Positions 9,344 through 19,717 of a DNA stretch of 29,560 nucleotides are shown here, in pieces (position 1 is the first letter of the stretch; each line of letters begins with the position of its first letter). Location: positions 1-29,560 of the forward strand of contig DASTBU010000128.1 of the NCBI GenBank assembly GCA_035711845.1, written 5' to 3'. The position numbers and the translations under genes were made by a program. Source of the stretch: DASTBU01 sp035711845. Its GTDB lineage: Bacteria > Acidobacteriota > Vicinamibacteria > Vicinamibacterales > 2-12-FULL-66-21. The notes beneath the pieces were generated by a model. It was given only the letters and a program-made list of their open reading frames with translations. It was not told the DNA's origin and made no database searches.

Positions 9344-9404
9344 GGCACCGGGCACCTCGTGCCTGGTGCATGGTACCGTATTGGGTGCCTCGTGCCTGGT
9401 GCCT
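9344..9404. repeat. Heptad array GGCACCN / GTGCCTN in the leader of the HTH-RDD gene
   Basis: GGCACC occurs at 9344 and 9351. Its near reverse complement GTGCCT follows at 9359, 9385, 9392 and 9399, with the variant GTGCAT at 9366. Spacing within each group is 7 bp. A 15-bp unit, CCTCGTGCCTGGTGC, is present twice (9355-9369 and 9388-9402). The change of strand lets 9346-9356 pair with 9359-9369 across a 2-nt gap or small loop with one G-T pair. The array ends a few bases before the GGAGGGAG ribosome binding site of the gene at 9417. Confidence 0.75.
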
Positions 9405-9416
9405 GCGGAGGGAGTC

Positions 9417-10172
9417 ATGGAGTTGGTACACCAGCAGTTGAAACGCGCGCGCGAGGATCGAGGGATGTCGCTGGCGGCGCTCGAGGATAAAGTCGGGGTC
9501 AAAATGCAGGTGCTCGCGCTCATCGAAAAGGGCGCGTTTGGAGAGCTGCCGGCGGGTCTTTACGGACGGCACGCGATCCGGGCGTATGCGACGGGGGTGG
9601 GGCTCGATGCCGACGACGTGCTCGAGAGAGTGGGAGCGGCCCTGCCGGAGCCCGAGGATCCGCTCGATGGGCTGGCGCGCGTGCGCGGGCTCACTCGGCG
9701 CCCCAGAACTCGGACCGCCGTTGAAGAGCCGGTGTCGGCCAGGAAGGTTCCGGCGGCGGCGGCGCCGGTCGAGCATGTCACCGAGTCCGCTGCCGATTGG
9801 CGGACGCAGGCCGCAAGTGCAATAGACAGTGTGCTTCTCGTGTGCCTCATGGTGGGAATGGCACAGCTGACCGCGCTTGCTGCCGGCGCGCCGCTCTCGG
9901 ACGTCGTCGCCGTCGCGGCCCCGGCATGGGGGTTGATGGCCGCGGTGATTGCGGCCCTGTACTTCGTGCTGCTGGCTGGCGTTCGAAATGCGACACTGGG
10001 CGCGCGGCTGGTGGAAGCTCCGGTCGAGGACGACGTGAAAGGAAAAGATGCCGCGACGGCGATTCGCCGCGGCCTGCGGTGCGCGTTGCGGGAGAGCTCG
10101 ATTCTGGTGGATTGGCTCGTGACCAGCCGGTCCGGGTCCCACTGGGTGCGGGTCTTGAGCCAGCGGGGTTGA
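9417..10172 (+). CDS. HTH_25 (RodZ-like) domain fused to an RDD-like membrane domain
   Basis: The ATG at 9417 follows a strong GGAGGGAG site and yields 251 residues. Residues about 1-75 (LKRAREDRGMSLAALEDKVGVK, then IEKGAFGELPAGLYGRHAIRAYA) match the RodZ-like helix-turn-helix found at the N-terminus of HTH_25 proteins. After a Pro/Arg-rich linker, DWRTQAASAIDSVLLV starts a membrane part with two or three helices, then ATLGARLVEAP and a C-terminal segment, resembling an RDD domain (an Arg and two Asp in membrane context). Unlike true RodZ it lacks a recognisable periplasmic beta domain. The role is unknown; a membrane-tethered DNA-binding or cytoskeleton-linked protein is possible. It ends 16 bp before the convergent membrane-protein gene. 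Confidence 0.75.
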   Translation: MELVHQQLKRAREDRGMSLAALEDKVGVKMQVLALIEKGAFGELPAGLYGRHAIRAYATGVGLDADDVLERVGAALPEPEDPLDGLARVRGLTRRPRTRTAVEEPVSARKVPAAAAPVEHVTESAADWRTQAASAIDSVLLVCLMVGMAQLTALAAGAPLSDVVAVAAPAWGLMAAVIAALYFVLLAGVRNATLGARLVEAPVEDDVKGKDAATAIRRGLRCALRESSILVDWLVTSRSGSHWVRVLSQRG

Positions 10173-10188
10173 TCCGATCCGCCTTGCC

Positions 10189-11730
10189 TCAGCGCAACTG
10201 ATACACCACAATCGGACCCGAGCGAAACGCAACCGGCAGCTCCAGCGGCCGCTCGGTGACCAGGTAATCGAGCCCGTACCGCGCGGACAGGTCGCGGGCG
10301 TCAGCAGCGGACAGCCCGCCGAAGCGCCCCAGCGCCTCCATCCTCTCGCGCGTGCGCATGGCCACCGTACGGCTGTACATGCCGATCGCGGAATCCTTGA
10401 TCTCCTCCACGAATACGTCCTTGTGCCCGGCAACACGGACACTCGTGCCATATAAGGCTGCATGGACCGGATCGGCCAGCCAGTGGCCAGAGACCGGAGT
10501 GGACGATCGCGCCCAGGCCATCACGCGGCCCCAGTCGTCGTCCGGTATATCGAGCGTGGCGAAGGACCGCTCAGGGAACCTCACGACGGCGACGTACGCC
10601 GACCTCGCCGCGCTGAGCAGCACCAGGACGCTGGCGATCGCCGCAGCCCGTCGAGGTCGCTGGTTCGGCCCCTCTGCCAGCAGCCACACGACGTAGACAG
10701 TCGCGAGAAAGTCGAGCATCCAGAAGACGCGGGCGGGCTGGAGTTGAATCGCGAGCGCGATGTGCCAGGGGTGAAGCATCAGCGCGGCCGCAAAGATCGC
10801 CACGAGGCTCAGGCAGCCCGCCACCAGACCCTTTTCGCGAGCGTCGAGCACACCGGCAGCGCGCCGCCTGCGGTGGATCCAGACGATGAGCGGCGCATAC
10901 GCGAGGTTGAGGAGCCACGCGTGGGCCGGCCACTCGAGCGGAAACAGGTAATCCTTCGATGCGAGCGTATCGAGCCAGGCTGGATCCATCGGCTCGAGGC
11001 GGCCGATCAGCGGCCCCCAGATGAGCGCCCAGACTCCCAGGATCGCGCCCGACGCCATCACGAGCGCAAGCGGCGCCCGCAGCCGCGGTTCGACCACGAT
11101 GACCGCCACGCCGAGCCACGCGATGAACCACAAAGCCGTCGTCGGATGCACGATCGCCGCGCCGAGCAGCAGCAGCACCGGCGATACGAGGCCTCGTCGA
11201 AGGAAGGCAGCCAGCGCCAGAATGCCAAAGCCAAAGGCGAGCTGTCGTGGATGGAAATAGCCCTCGAGCGTGTTCGCGCCGGTTTTGGTGATCGCGTGAC
11301 GCAGCGTCAACGCTGCGAGCAGCGCCACGGCAGCCCACCTCGTCCGATACAGCCGTCCGGCAATCGAAAGCGCGCCCCAGACGAGGAACGCGAGGGCGAC
11401 CACATAGAGGATGCCGAACAGGACGGGCAGGCTGACCGGCACGGCGCGCGCCAGGGCCGCGATCGCGTCGTCGACGAGCGTGAGCGTCGCCTGCGACGCG
11501 ATGAGATCGGAATCGCGGGGGAAGAGGGCGGGATTCAACCGGTCCAGGACAGCCGGTAAGTAGAACGCCTGATCCGAGGCGCCGTATCGATACCCCGCCG
11601 AATTGAATGTGGCGAGAACGACGAATGGGATCAGGGAGATCGCGGCGAGCGTCGCGCGGTACCCGCCTCCGCCTGCTGGAAGCTGTGCCGGCTTCGGCGC
11701 GGCAGGCCGGGACCGGGCGTCCTCGTTCAC
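10189..11730 (-). CDS. Polytopic membrane protein of unknown function
   Basis: The 513-residue protein has about ten or more hydrophobic helices, from ATLAAISLIPFVVLATFNSA near the start to the VFWMLDFLATVYVVWLLAE segment, followed by a soluble C-terminal part of about 120 residues. The start is a GTG at 11730 that overlaps the DinB stop as GTGA, indicating translational coupling; a longer frame reaching 11898 only repeats the DinB gene in another frame. An Asp in the first loop (GYRYGASDQAFYLPAVLDR) and the HPTTALWF and HPRQLAF segments give it the look of a GT-C-fold glycosyltransferase or O-antigen-ligase-like protein, but no diagnostic motif was recognised. The function is left open. Confidence 0.8.
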   Translation of the reverse strand: MNEDARSRPAAPKPAQLPAGGGGYRATLAAISLIPFVVLATFNSAGYRYGASDQAFYLPAVLDRLNPALFPRDSDLIASQATLTLVDDAIAALARAVPVSLPVLFGILYVVALAFLVWGALSIAGRLYRTRWAAVALLAALTLRHAITKTGANTLEGYFHPRQLAFGFGILALAAFLRRGLVSPVLLLLGAAIVHPTTALWFIAWLGVAVIVVEPRLRAPLALVMASGAILGVWALIWGPLIGRLEPMDPAWLDTLASKDYLFPLEWPAHAWLLNLAYAPLIVWIHRRRRAAGVLDAREKGLVAGCLSLVAIFAAALMLHPWHIALAIQLQPARVFWMLDFLATVYVVWLLAEGPNQRPRRAAAIASVLVLLSAARSAYVAVVRFPERSFATLDIPDDDWGRVMAWARSSTPVSGHWLADPVHAALYGTSVRVAGHKDVFVEEIKDSAIGMYSRTVAMRTRERMEALGRFGGLSAADARDLSARYGLDYLVTERPLELPVAFRSGPIVVYQLR

Positions 11731-12230
11731 GGTTCGTCCGCCGTCGGTCCGTAAATCGCCGGCACGGCGATATCCCTCAACCTGAGGTACACGCTCAGCT
11801 GTCCACGATGGTGAATCAGATGATTCATCATGAACGTGCGGATCGCGCTGATGCGTGGAAGCGTGAAGAGCTCCTGCGTGCCGCGCTTGAGCGCCCACGG
11901 CGCCAGCAGTTCGGCATCAGTACTCTTCACGAGGCGCGCCCGTGCGGTGCTGACACGCCGGTCGAAGTGCTCGAGCAGCGCGACGCCGGACCCAGGGGAC
12001 TTCGCCTTCAGCCGATCGCCGACCTCATCGAGATCCAGCGAAGGCATGTCGAGTACGCTGCTGCACCACATCGGGATGTCCGTGAGGTGCCCCGACAACT
12101 CGCCGAGCGTCATCGACTTCTCGTGCGGCTTCCACGGGAAGTCGCCCTCTCGTACACGCTCGAGAAGTCGCCGAGTCGTCGCCATCTCATGGTCGTACTC
12201 GGGAAGGAGCGCGTCGACGAGGGAACTCAC
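11727..12230 (-). CDS. DinB/DUF664-family putative metal-dependent protein
   Basis: At 167 residues this is a normal-length DinB-like four-helix bundle. The likely metal ligands are His48 (LGELSGHLTDIP) and His137/His141 in MMNHLIHHRGQLSVYLR, which form the family's H...HxxxH pattern. WKPHEKSMTLGEL is also family-typical. Members include thiol transferases and many uncharacterised hydrolases, so the reaction is unknown. The start codon is GTG at 12230, and it lies inside an AACTCA heptad array. There is no usable Shine-Dalgarno sequence, because everything upstream for 39 nt is the array. An internal ATG at 12185 would cut into the conserved first helix. It is coupled downstream to the membrane-protein gene. 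Confidence 0.87.
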   Translation of the reverse strand: MSSLVDALLPEYDHEMATTRRLLERVREGDFPWKPHEKSMTLGELSGHLTDIPMWCSSVLDMPSLDLDEVGDRLKAKSPGSGVALLEHFDRRVSTARARLVKSTDAELLAPWALKRGTQELFTLPRISAIRTFMMNHLIHHRGQLSVYLRLRDIAVPAIYGPTADEP

Positions 12231-12265
12231 AACTCAGAACTCAGAACTCAAAACTCAGAACTTCG
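12224..12265. repeat. AACTCAG heptad array between the Asp-box gene and DinB gene
   Basis: AACTCA begins at 12224, 12231, 12238, 12245 and 12252, and the decayed copy AACTTC at 12259: six units with an exact 7-bp period. The array fills nearly all of the 39-nt spacer between the stop of the upstream gene (12270) and the DinB start, and its first unit includes the GTG start codon on the minus strand. Confidence 0.9.
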
Positions 12266-12269
12266 CGCC

Positions 12270-15227
<2,958 letters not shown>

Positions 15228-15284
15228 CGGCAGCGTTCTCCTTCGACTCCAGGTGTTGGGGATGAACGAGGCGAAACTGTGGGG

Positions 15285-15290
15285 AGTTTA
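15285..15290 (-). promoter_or_regulatory. Weak candidate -10 (TAAACT) for the Asp-box gene
   Basis: TAAACT on the minus strand would place a transcription start about 50 nt before the ATG at 15227. It shares the TAnACT form with the candidate elements at 7607 and 19712. No matching -35 is seen, so this is only a suggestion. Confidence 0.2.
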
Positions 15291-15345
15291 CGACAAACCG
15301 GGGCAATGTGTTACAGGCGTGCGCCCGCCTCGTCGAAGCCCCTGA

Positions 15346-15915
15346 TCAGCGGGAGAAATCCACCTTTGGCGCCTTCTGCGCGTCGGCCGGGGCCTCGAAG
15401 TACGGATATTCCTCGAACCCGAAGACCTTGGCGGTCACGTTCGACGGGAAGCGTCGCCGGAGTTGGTTGTAGTTGCGCGCCGCCTCATTGTAGCGGCCGC
15501 GTGCCACGGCAATGCGGTTCTCGGTGCCCTCGATCTGATCCATCAGCCGCAGGAACGTCTCGTTCGACTTCAGCTCCGGGTACGCTTCCACCACCACGAG
15601 CAGCCTCGCCAGCGCTGCGGATTGCTCGTTGGCCGCTTCGATCTGCTGCGAGGGTGTCGTCGCCCCGGAGAGTTTGGCGCGCGACTCTGCGATCTGCGTG
15701 AAGATCTCGCGCTCCTGCGTGGCGTATCCCTTCACGGTCTCCACGAGGTTGCCGATCAGGTCGTTTCGGCGCTGCAACTGGTTCTGTATCTCGGACCATT
15801 GCTGCTTCACGAGTTCTTCCTGGCCCGTGAACTTGTTGTACGAGCAGCCAGACAGGCCCAGGGCGATTGCCACGATCAGAACGGACTGCACCGCGCGCCG
15901 GGTTTGTTGTGTCAT
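15346..15915 (-). CDS. lemA: LemA family lipoprotein
   Basis: The 189-residue protein begins with a basic n-region and hydrophobic stretch ending in a lipobox, LSGC, with Cys24 as the lipidation site. The body is helical: YNKFTGQEELVKQQWSEIQN, then RRNDLIGNLVETVKGYATQE and YNEAARNYNQLRRRFPSNV, ending FEEYPYFEAPADAQKAPKV. These are hallmark LemA sequences and the length is usual. The ATG at 15915 was chosen because it directly precedes the signal sequence; a longer frame to 15981 would add a polar tail overlapping the upstream gene. LemA genes are commonly linked to TPM-domain genes; here the two are separated by an MBL-fold gene in the same orientation. The molecular function of LemA in most bacteria is not known. 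Confidence 0.93.
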   Translation of the reverse strand: MTQQTRRAVQSVLIVAIALGLSGCSYNKFTGQEELVKQQWSEIQNQLQRRNDLIGNLVETVKGYATQEREIFTQIAESRAKLSGATTPSQQIEAANEQSAALARLLVVVEAYPELKSNETFLRLMDQIEGTENRIAVARGRYNEAARNYNQLRRRFPSNVTAKVFGFEEYPYFEAPADAQKAPKVDFSR

Positions 15916-15982
15916 CGCGTGCCCCCGACCCCAATCATCCTGCATCCAATTCCCGTGTGCAATCACAACTGGCTTGTCCAAG

Positions 15983-16954
15983 TCAGACCTCCATCAAGTC
16001 TCTGCCGGCAATCACCTTTCCCTTGAACTCGCGCCGCACAGCCGCCAGCCACTCGTCGTCGCTCGGCGCACCCGGACCTTCGGTTGGAACATAGTGCGTG
16101 AGGACGAGCGTCCCGACGCCGGCTTCCCGCGCCACGCGGCCGACCTCGGCCGCCTCGGTGTGGCTCGCGAGGATGTGGCGGACGACGGCGGGCGGCTGAG
16201 GTGCGTCCGGCCGCTCCCAGAACTCGCGGGAGACCACCTCGTGCACCAGCACGTCCGCATCCTTCGCGAGCCCGACGACATTCCGAGAGTAGCGCGTGTC
16301 GCCGGAGATGACGATCGACCTGTCGGCGGTGTCGAAGCGGAACGCGAACGAGTGACGAATGGGCGGGTGGTCGTTGAGGGCTGCCGTGACGCGTACGCGA
16401 TCGTCCTTGAAGATTTCTCCGCCGGAGGTGATCTCGTGTGAGCGGATGATCGGCGCGAGTGGCGGCCATCCCTCATCGGCCATGCGCAGTTCGATGTCGT
16501 AGCGATACGCCTCGAGAAGGTGCTCGGTCATTTTCACCAGAGGCGGAGGGCCGAAAACGTCGACCGGCGTTGACAGACCCGTGGCCCAGGCGAGGAGGAA
16601 CAGTGGCCCGTAGCCCGCGTTGTGGTCGGAATGCTGGTGCGTCAGGAACACGGTCGAAAGTCGGAGGATTGGCAGGCCGGCCAGTGCGAGTTGACGCGCA
16701 ACGCCATCCCCGCAATCAACCAGGTAGATGCGGTCGCCAACGACGATGGCCTGCGCGGGCGCCGCCCTCTTCGCTTTCGGCGTCGGGCCGCCGGCCGTGC
16801 CGAGCAGAACGAGGCGCGTGCGCGACGCCGTGTCCTGAACCGCTCGGAGGAGCGTCGGCGGAGCGAACCATGTTCCCAGCCATGCGGATCCGGTTGCCAG
16901 GAAAGTACGGCGAGAGAACGGCGTTGGCAGTTGTTCGGGCATGTGTCGCAGCAT
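15983..16954 (-). CDS. Tat-exported metallo-beta-lactamase-fold hydrolase
   Basis: The 323-residue protein has a twin-arginine signal (SRRTFLATGSAWLGTWF, Arg15-Arg16) and then an MBL fold. RLVLLGTAGGPTPK is the first strand, YLVDCGDG comes next, and the zinc motif HQHSDHNAG spans 106-114. ISGDTRYS supplies the bridging Asp, and H residues in LASHTEAAEVG and LTHYVP complete the set. This pattern is closest to RNase Z/arylsulfatase-type MBL proteins, but an exported location argues against tRNA processing, so a phosphodiesterase or sulfatase-like role is more likely. The start could be Met1 or Met5. It lies between the TPM and LemA genes on the same strand, with gaps of 87 and 67 nt. The substrate is unknown. 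Confidence 0.9.
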   Translation of the reverse strand: MLRHMPEQLPTPFSRRTFLATGSAWLGTWFAPPTLLRAVQDTASRTRLVLLGTAGGPTPKAKRAAPAQAIVVGDRIYLVDCGDGVARQLALAGLPILRLSTVFLTHQHSDHNAGYGPLFLLAWATGLSTPVDVFGPPPLVKMTEHLLEAYRYDIELRMADEGWPPLAPIIRSHEITSGGEIFKDDRVRVTAALNDHPPIRHSFAFRFDTADRSIVISGDTRYSRNVVGLAKDADVLVHEVVSREFWERPDAPQPPAVVRHILASHTEAAEVGRVAREAGVGTLVLTHYVPTEGPGAPSDDEWLAAVRREFKGKVIAGRDLMEV

Positions 16955-17041
16955 ATGGCAGCTTGCCGCTTCACGGGGCGCCGAAGCGTCAGCGATTGGA
17001 GGCGGGTGGGGTCGGGGCAGCGCCGGCTTCGTGGGTCCGAT

Positions 17042-17920
17042 CTACCACCCTCCCGCGGCGCCGCCGCCGCCGCTGCGTCCCCCGCCGAAGCCGCCGAACC
17101 CTCCGCCACCGAACCCGCCACTACGTCCGCCGAAACCTCCGAAGCCGCCTCCGAATCCGCCGCCGAACCCCCCGCCAAACGGGCCGACGCCGCTGTTCCA
17201 GCCGCTCCATGGTCCGCCGCCCCACCGGCGTCGCCGGCGCCGCCGTCCGCCGGACGAGGCGCGCATGATCAGGAAGAGGACGAACAGCACCAGAAGGAGG
17301 GTTCCGCACGGAATGCTTGTCGGTACTCCCGGGCGCACGGGCTGGCGTGGGACATCCTGCAAGGAGACGCCTCGTTCGCCGGCGATCCGGTTGATGATGC
17401 GGGTCGCTCCCGCGAGCAGCCCCGCCCCGTAGTTGCCGTTCCTGAATTCGGGGCGGATGGCCTGGCGGATCGTCTCGCCCGCAAACCCGTCGGTGACGAT
17501 TCCCTCGAGCCCGTAGCCGACCTCGATCCCGATCTGCCGGTCGTCCATCGCGGCCACGATCAGCACGCCGTTGTCCTGACCGCCCTGCCCGATGCCCTTC
17601 CGCTGGTTTTCGAACATGCGGACGGAGTATTCGCGGATATCGGCGTAGTCGGGTTGGTAGGTCTTGACTGTCGCAATCACGACGACGTCACCGGTCGCCT
17701 GCTGGAGGGCCCGGATGCGGCGCTCCAGCTCGGTGCGGCTGGCCGCATCGATGACGCCCGCAAAGTCGTTGACGGGTCCCGTCAGGAGCGGCGGTGGGGG
17801 TTGTGCCGCGGCTGAACGCATCAGCGCGAGGCAGATCGCAGCTACGAGCGCAGGACCCACGTGTCCGCCGTGCGTGCGGGGGGTCTGACCCTGGTCTGAC
17901 CCCGGTCTGACCCTCTTCAC
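17042..17920 (-). CDS. TPM-domain (YgcG-like) membrane protein with Gly-rich tail
   Basis: The protein has 292 residues from a GTG at 17920. A signal-like helix (about 22-40) precedes the TPM domain (about 46-180), with VNDFAGVID, GDVVVIATVKTY, DNGVLIVAAMDDRQIGIEVG and the GLEGIVTDGFAG segment, all diagnostic of the family. A transmembrane helix (about 206-220), an Arg run and a long Gly/Phe-rich tail ending GGGGAAGGW follow; this tail is typical of YgcG homologues. Related domains have been reported as phosphatase-like or as photosystem repair factors. The GTG overlaps the preceding stop as GTGA. Residues 4-14 are encoded by an 11-bp repeat array, so a GTG at 17857, directly before the signal helix, is a serious alternative start. 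Confidence 0.88.
   Translation of the reverse strand: MKRVRPGSDQGQTPRTHGGHVGPALVAAICLALMRSAAAQPPPPLLTGPVNDFAGVIDAASRTELERRIRALQQATGDVVVIATVKTYQPDYADIREYSVRMFENQRKGIGQGGQDNGVLIVAAMDDRQIGIEVGYGLEGIVTDGFAGETIRQAIRPEFRNGNYGAGLLAGATRIINRIAGERGVSLQDVPRQPVRPGVPTSIPCGTLLLVLFVLFLIMRASSGGRRRRRRRWGGGPWSGWNSGVGPFGGGFGGGFGGGFGGFGGRSGGFGGGGFGGFGGGRSGGGGAAGGW
17884..17915. repeat. 11-bp tandem array TCTGACCCTGG at the start of the TPM gene
   Basis: TCTGACC begins at 17884, 17895 and 17906, an exact 11-bp period in three copies. The core GGGTCTGACCC is almost a perfect palindrome (GGGTC/GACCC around a T). On the minus strand it reads GGGTCAGACC and lies within the first codons of the annotated TPM frame. 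Confidence 0.8.
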
Positions 17921-18642
17921 TCCGTTCTCCAGCGATCGACGTAATTCCAGACCTGTTCGCTCGCGGCAAGGTAGCGGGCGAAGAGGGCGGTCGGGTCCGC
18001 GGCCGCGCTCGCCGACCGGCTGTACGCGAGCACCTCGGCGACGAGCGTGGCCTGAATCCCGATCTGGCGCTCGGCCAGGGCCGCGATGCCCTCCTCCGAT
18101 GCGCTGTCGGTCTCGCCGTCGAGCCTCGCGATGTTCAGGAGCACGGCACGGAAGACCGGCGCAGAGGCTGCGATCAGGTTAGAGACAGCACGCGGTTCGC
18201 GACGGCCCTCGAGGAAGGACTCGCGCAGGTGAATCAGGTGGCTCTTGGCCTGCTCCTCGCACGCGCGGCGGAGGTCCGGTTCAGCGACCCTCAGGCCCGC
18301 GAATGGATCCGTGCCTTCGATGACCGTGTGATCCCGGAGGATGGCGTCGTACTCGAGCGGGAATACATCGAGCGTGCGCTCGAACTCGTTGCGGGAGATC
18401 AGGAGCGGCACGGCCAGACCGGCACTCTGCCAGCCTTCGACGAGCGGCGCGCAGGCGGCGAGGTCCTCGAACGTGACGCGCTGGACGAGCGCGAGAGTGT
18501 GGATCGGCTCCTCGGGCGATCCGCGCTCCAGTCCGTACGCTACGAGGTCGTGCAAGCCCACGCCGAAGATCTGGCGCAGGTCCGCCGCGAGCGCGAAGAG
18601 GGCGGGGCGGTGTACGCTCGAACGCCCGGAGGTCGAGGCCAT
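17917..18642 (-). CDS. Nucleotidyltransferase-like protein of unknown function
   Basis: The protein has 241 residues from an ATG at 18642. The N-terminal part, LAADLRQIFGVGLHDLVAYG then HTLALVQRVTFEDLAACAPL, has the spacing of a minimal nucleotidyltransferase fold, but the GSxxxG...DxD active-site signature is replaced by LERGSPEEPIHTLALV, so it looks catalytically degenerate (inference). The C-terminal half is helical, resembling a substrate-binding bundle. A reading frame continues upstream to 19485 across the opposite strand of yvcK; that part is a shadow. It is the first gene of the run leading to TPM, MBL and LemA, and its stop overlaps the TPM start. The start region has no ribosome binding site and a GATAAT hexamer 6 nt before the ATG. 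Confidence 0.8.
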   Translation of the reverse strand: MASTSGRSSVHRPALFALAADLRQIFGVGLHDLVAYGLERGSPEEPIHTLALVQRVTFEDLAACAPLVEGWQSAGLAVPLLISRNEFERTLDVFPLEYDAILRDHTVIEGTDPFAGLRVAEPDLRRACEEQAKSHLIHLRESFLEGRREPRAVSNLIAASAPVFRAVLLNIARLDGETDSASEEGIAALAERQIGIQATLVAEVLAYSRSASAAADPTALFARYLAASEQVWNYVDRWRTE

Positions 18643-18647
18643 GCAGG

Positions 18648-18654
18648 TATTATC
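18648..18654. promoter_or_regulatory. Shared symmetrical -10 (TATTATC / GATAATA) in a 21-bp divergent spacer
   Basis: The whole space between two divergent start codons is 21 bp. TATTAT (18648-18653) reads as a -10 for yvcK, 10 nt before its ATG. The other strand of 18649-18654 reads GATAAT, 6 nt before the opposite ATG. Symmetrical -10 elements are known to drive divergent transcription; that this one does is inference. Confidence 0.45.
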
Positions 18655-18663
18655 TGAGAACGC

Positions 18664-19626
18664 ATGCAGCTGCGCACATTGAATGTCGGGTGTTTCGGGG
18701 GCGGGACGGGCCTGCCCAGCCTGCTCGGTGGTCTCAAACGCAATCCCTGGCTCAGCGTCAACGCCGTCGTGACGATGTTCGACAGCGGCGGGAGCTCCGG
18801 ACAATTGCGCGACGAGCTGGGCGTGTTGCCCCCTGGAGACGTGCTGAAGTGCGCGCTCGCGCTGGCCCGGAACGAGCGCGAGGCGCGGCGCGTGCTCCTG
18901 TCGCGGCTGCCGATGCTCGAGCACAAGCGCCTGCGCGGCCACACCGGCGGCAACCTCCTGCTGTCGATGATGGAGCGCTACAGCGGCGACTTCCTGGCGG
19001 CGGTCGACGGGCTGCGCGGGTTGCTCGGCTGCGAGGGCCGCGTCTGGCCGGTGAGCGTCGAGCAGGCGAGCATCTGCGCCGAGTACGGCAACGGCTCGAC
19101 GACGCGCGGCGAGGTCGAAGTGGATGCAGGGCAGAGCGCCGGGAACGCCATCAAACGCTTGTGGCTCGAACCCGAGGTCAGCTTGCACCCGGCAACCGCC
19201 GCGGCCATCGAGGCGATGGATGCGGTGGTCATCGGGCCTGGCAGCTTCTATACGAGCCTGATGCCGATTGTCCTCGTCCGCGGCGCCGCCGAGGCCGTCC
19301 GACGGATCAAGGGGCCGATCCTGCTCGTGACCAACCTGCTCACGGAAGGTCAGGGGATGTGGAACTTCACGGCCGGCGACGCGGTCCGGCAAATCGAAGA
19401 GAGGTTGGGACGGCCAATCGACGTTGTCGTCGTCAATACGTCGCGTCCCTCCGCCGAGACCCTGGCGCGGTACCTCGAGGAGCACAAGCAGCCCTTAGAG
19501 CTCGGCGACGTGCCGCCATCGTGCGAGGTGGTGACAGGAGAGTTCTGGTGCCGGGACATCGCCCGGCACGACCGCCGGCGCCTCGCCTACGCCGTGTGGG
19601 CCGTGCTGGCGAAGCGGCTGCTGTGA
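18664..19626 (+). CDS. yvcK: YvcK/GlmR family (CofD-like) protein
   Basis: The 320-residue protein carries the family's glycine-rich nucleotide-binding start, FGGGTGLPSLLGGLK (12-25), and TMFDSGGSSGQLRDELG with Asp40 and the SGGSSG loop. HTGGNLLLSMMERYSGDF, VVIGPGSFYTSLMPIVLV and LLVTNLLTEGQG mark the rest of the Rossmann-like core. YvcK/GlmR proteins bind uridine-diphosphate sugars and, in Bacillus and relatives, support cell-wall precursor synthesis and growth on gluconeogenic carbon sources. The length is normal. No clear ribosome binding site is present. The yvcK start is only 21 bp from a divergent gene. The neighbourhood here lacks the RapZ/WhiA partners seen in Gram-positive bacteria. 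Confidence 0.92.
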   Translation: MQLRTLNVGCFGGGTGLPSLLGGLKRNPWLSVNAVVTMFDSGGSSGQLRDELGVLPPGDVLKCALALARNEREARRVLLSRLPMLEHKRLRGHTGGNLLLSMMERYSGDFLAAVDGLRGLLGCEGRVWPVSVEQASICAEYGNGSTTRGEVEVDAGQSAGNAIKRLWLEPEVSLHPATAAAIEAMDAVVIGPGSFYTSLMPIVLVRGAAEAVRRIKGPILLVTNLLTEGQGMWNFTAGDAVRQIEERLGRPIDVVVVNTSRPSAETLARYLEEHKQPLELGDVPPSCEVVTGEFWCRDIARHDRRRLAYAVWAVLAKRLL

Positions 19627-19709
19627 GCCGGCCGGACGAGAATCAGCGAACCAAGCTCCTTGCGTCGTTCTGCCTCACACGAATCTGCTGGTCCGATGTG
19701 CGAGGGTAG

Positions 19710-19717
19710 GCTAGACT
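19710..19717 (+). promoter_or_regulatory. Candidate -10 GCTAGACT upstream of the kinase gene
   Basis: TAGACT (19712-19717) would give a leader of about 30 nt before the ATG at 19755. The 8-mer matches GCTACACT at 7605 in seven positions. There is no convincing -35 at 17 bp spacing. Confidence 0.3.

Noticed and set aside
18643..19485. N-terminal extension of the nucleotidyltransferase-like gene
   Set aside because: The extension lies entirely antisense to yvcK and is low-complexity His/Ala/Arg sequence; the conserved part starts at 18642.
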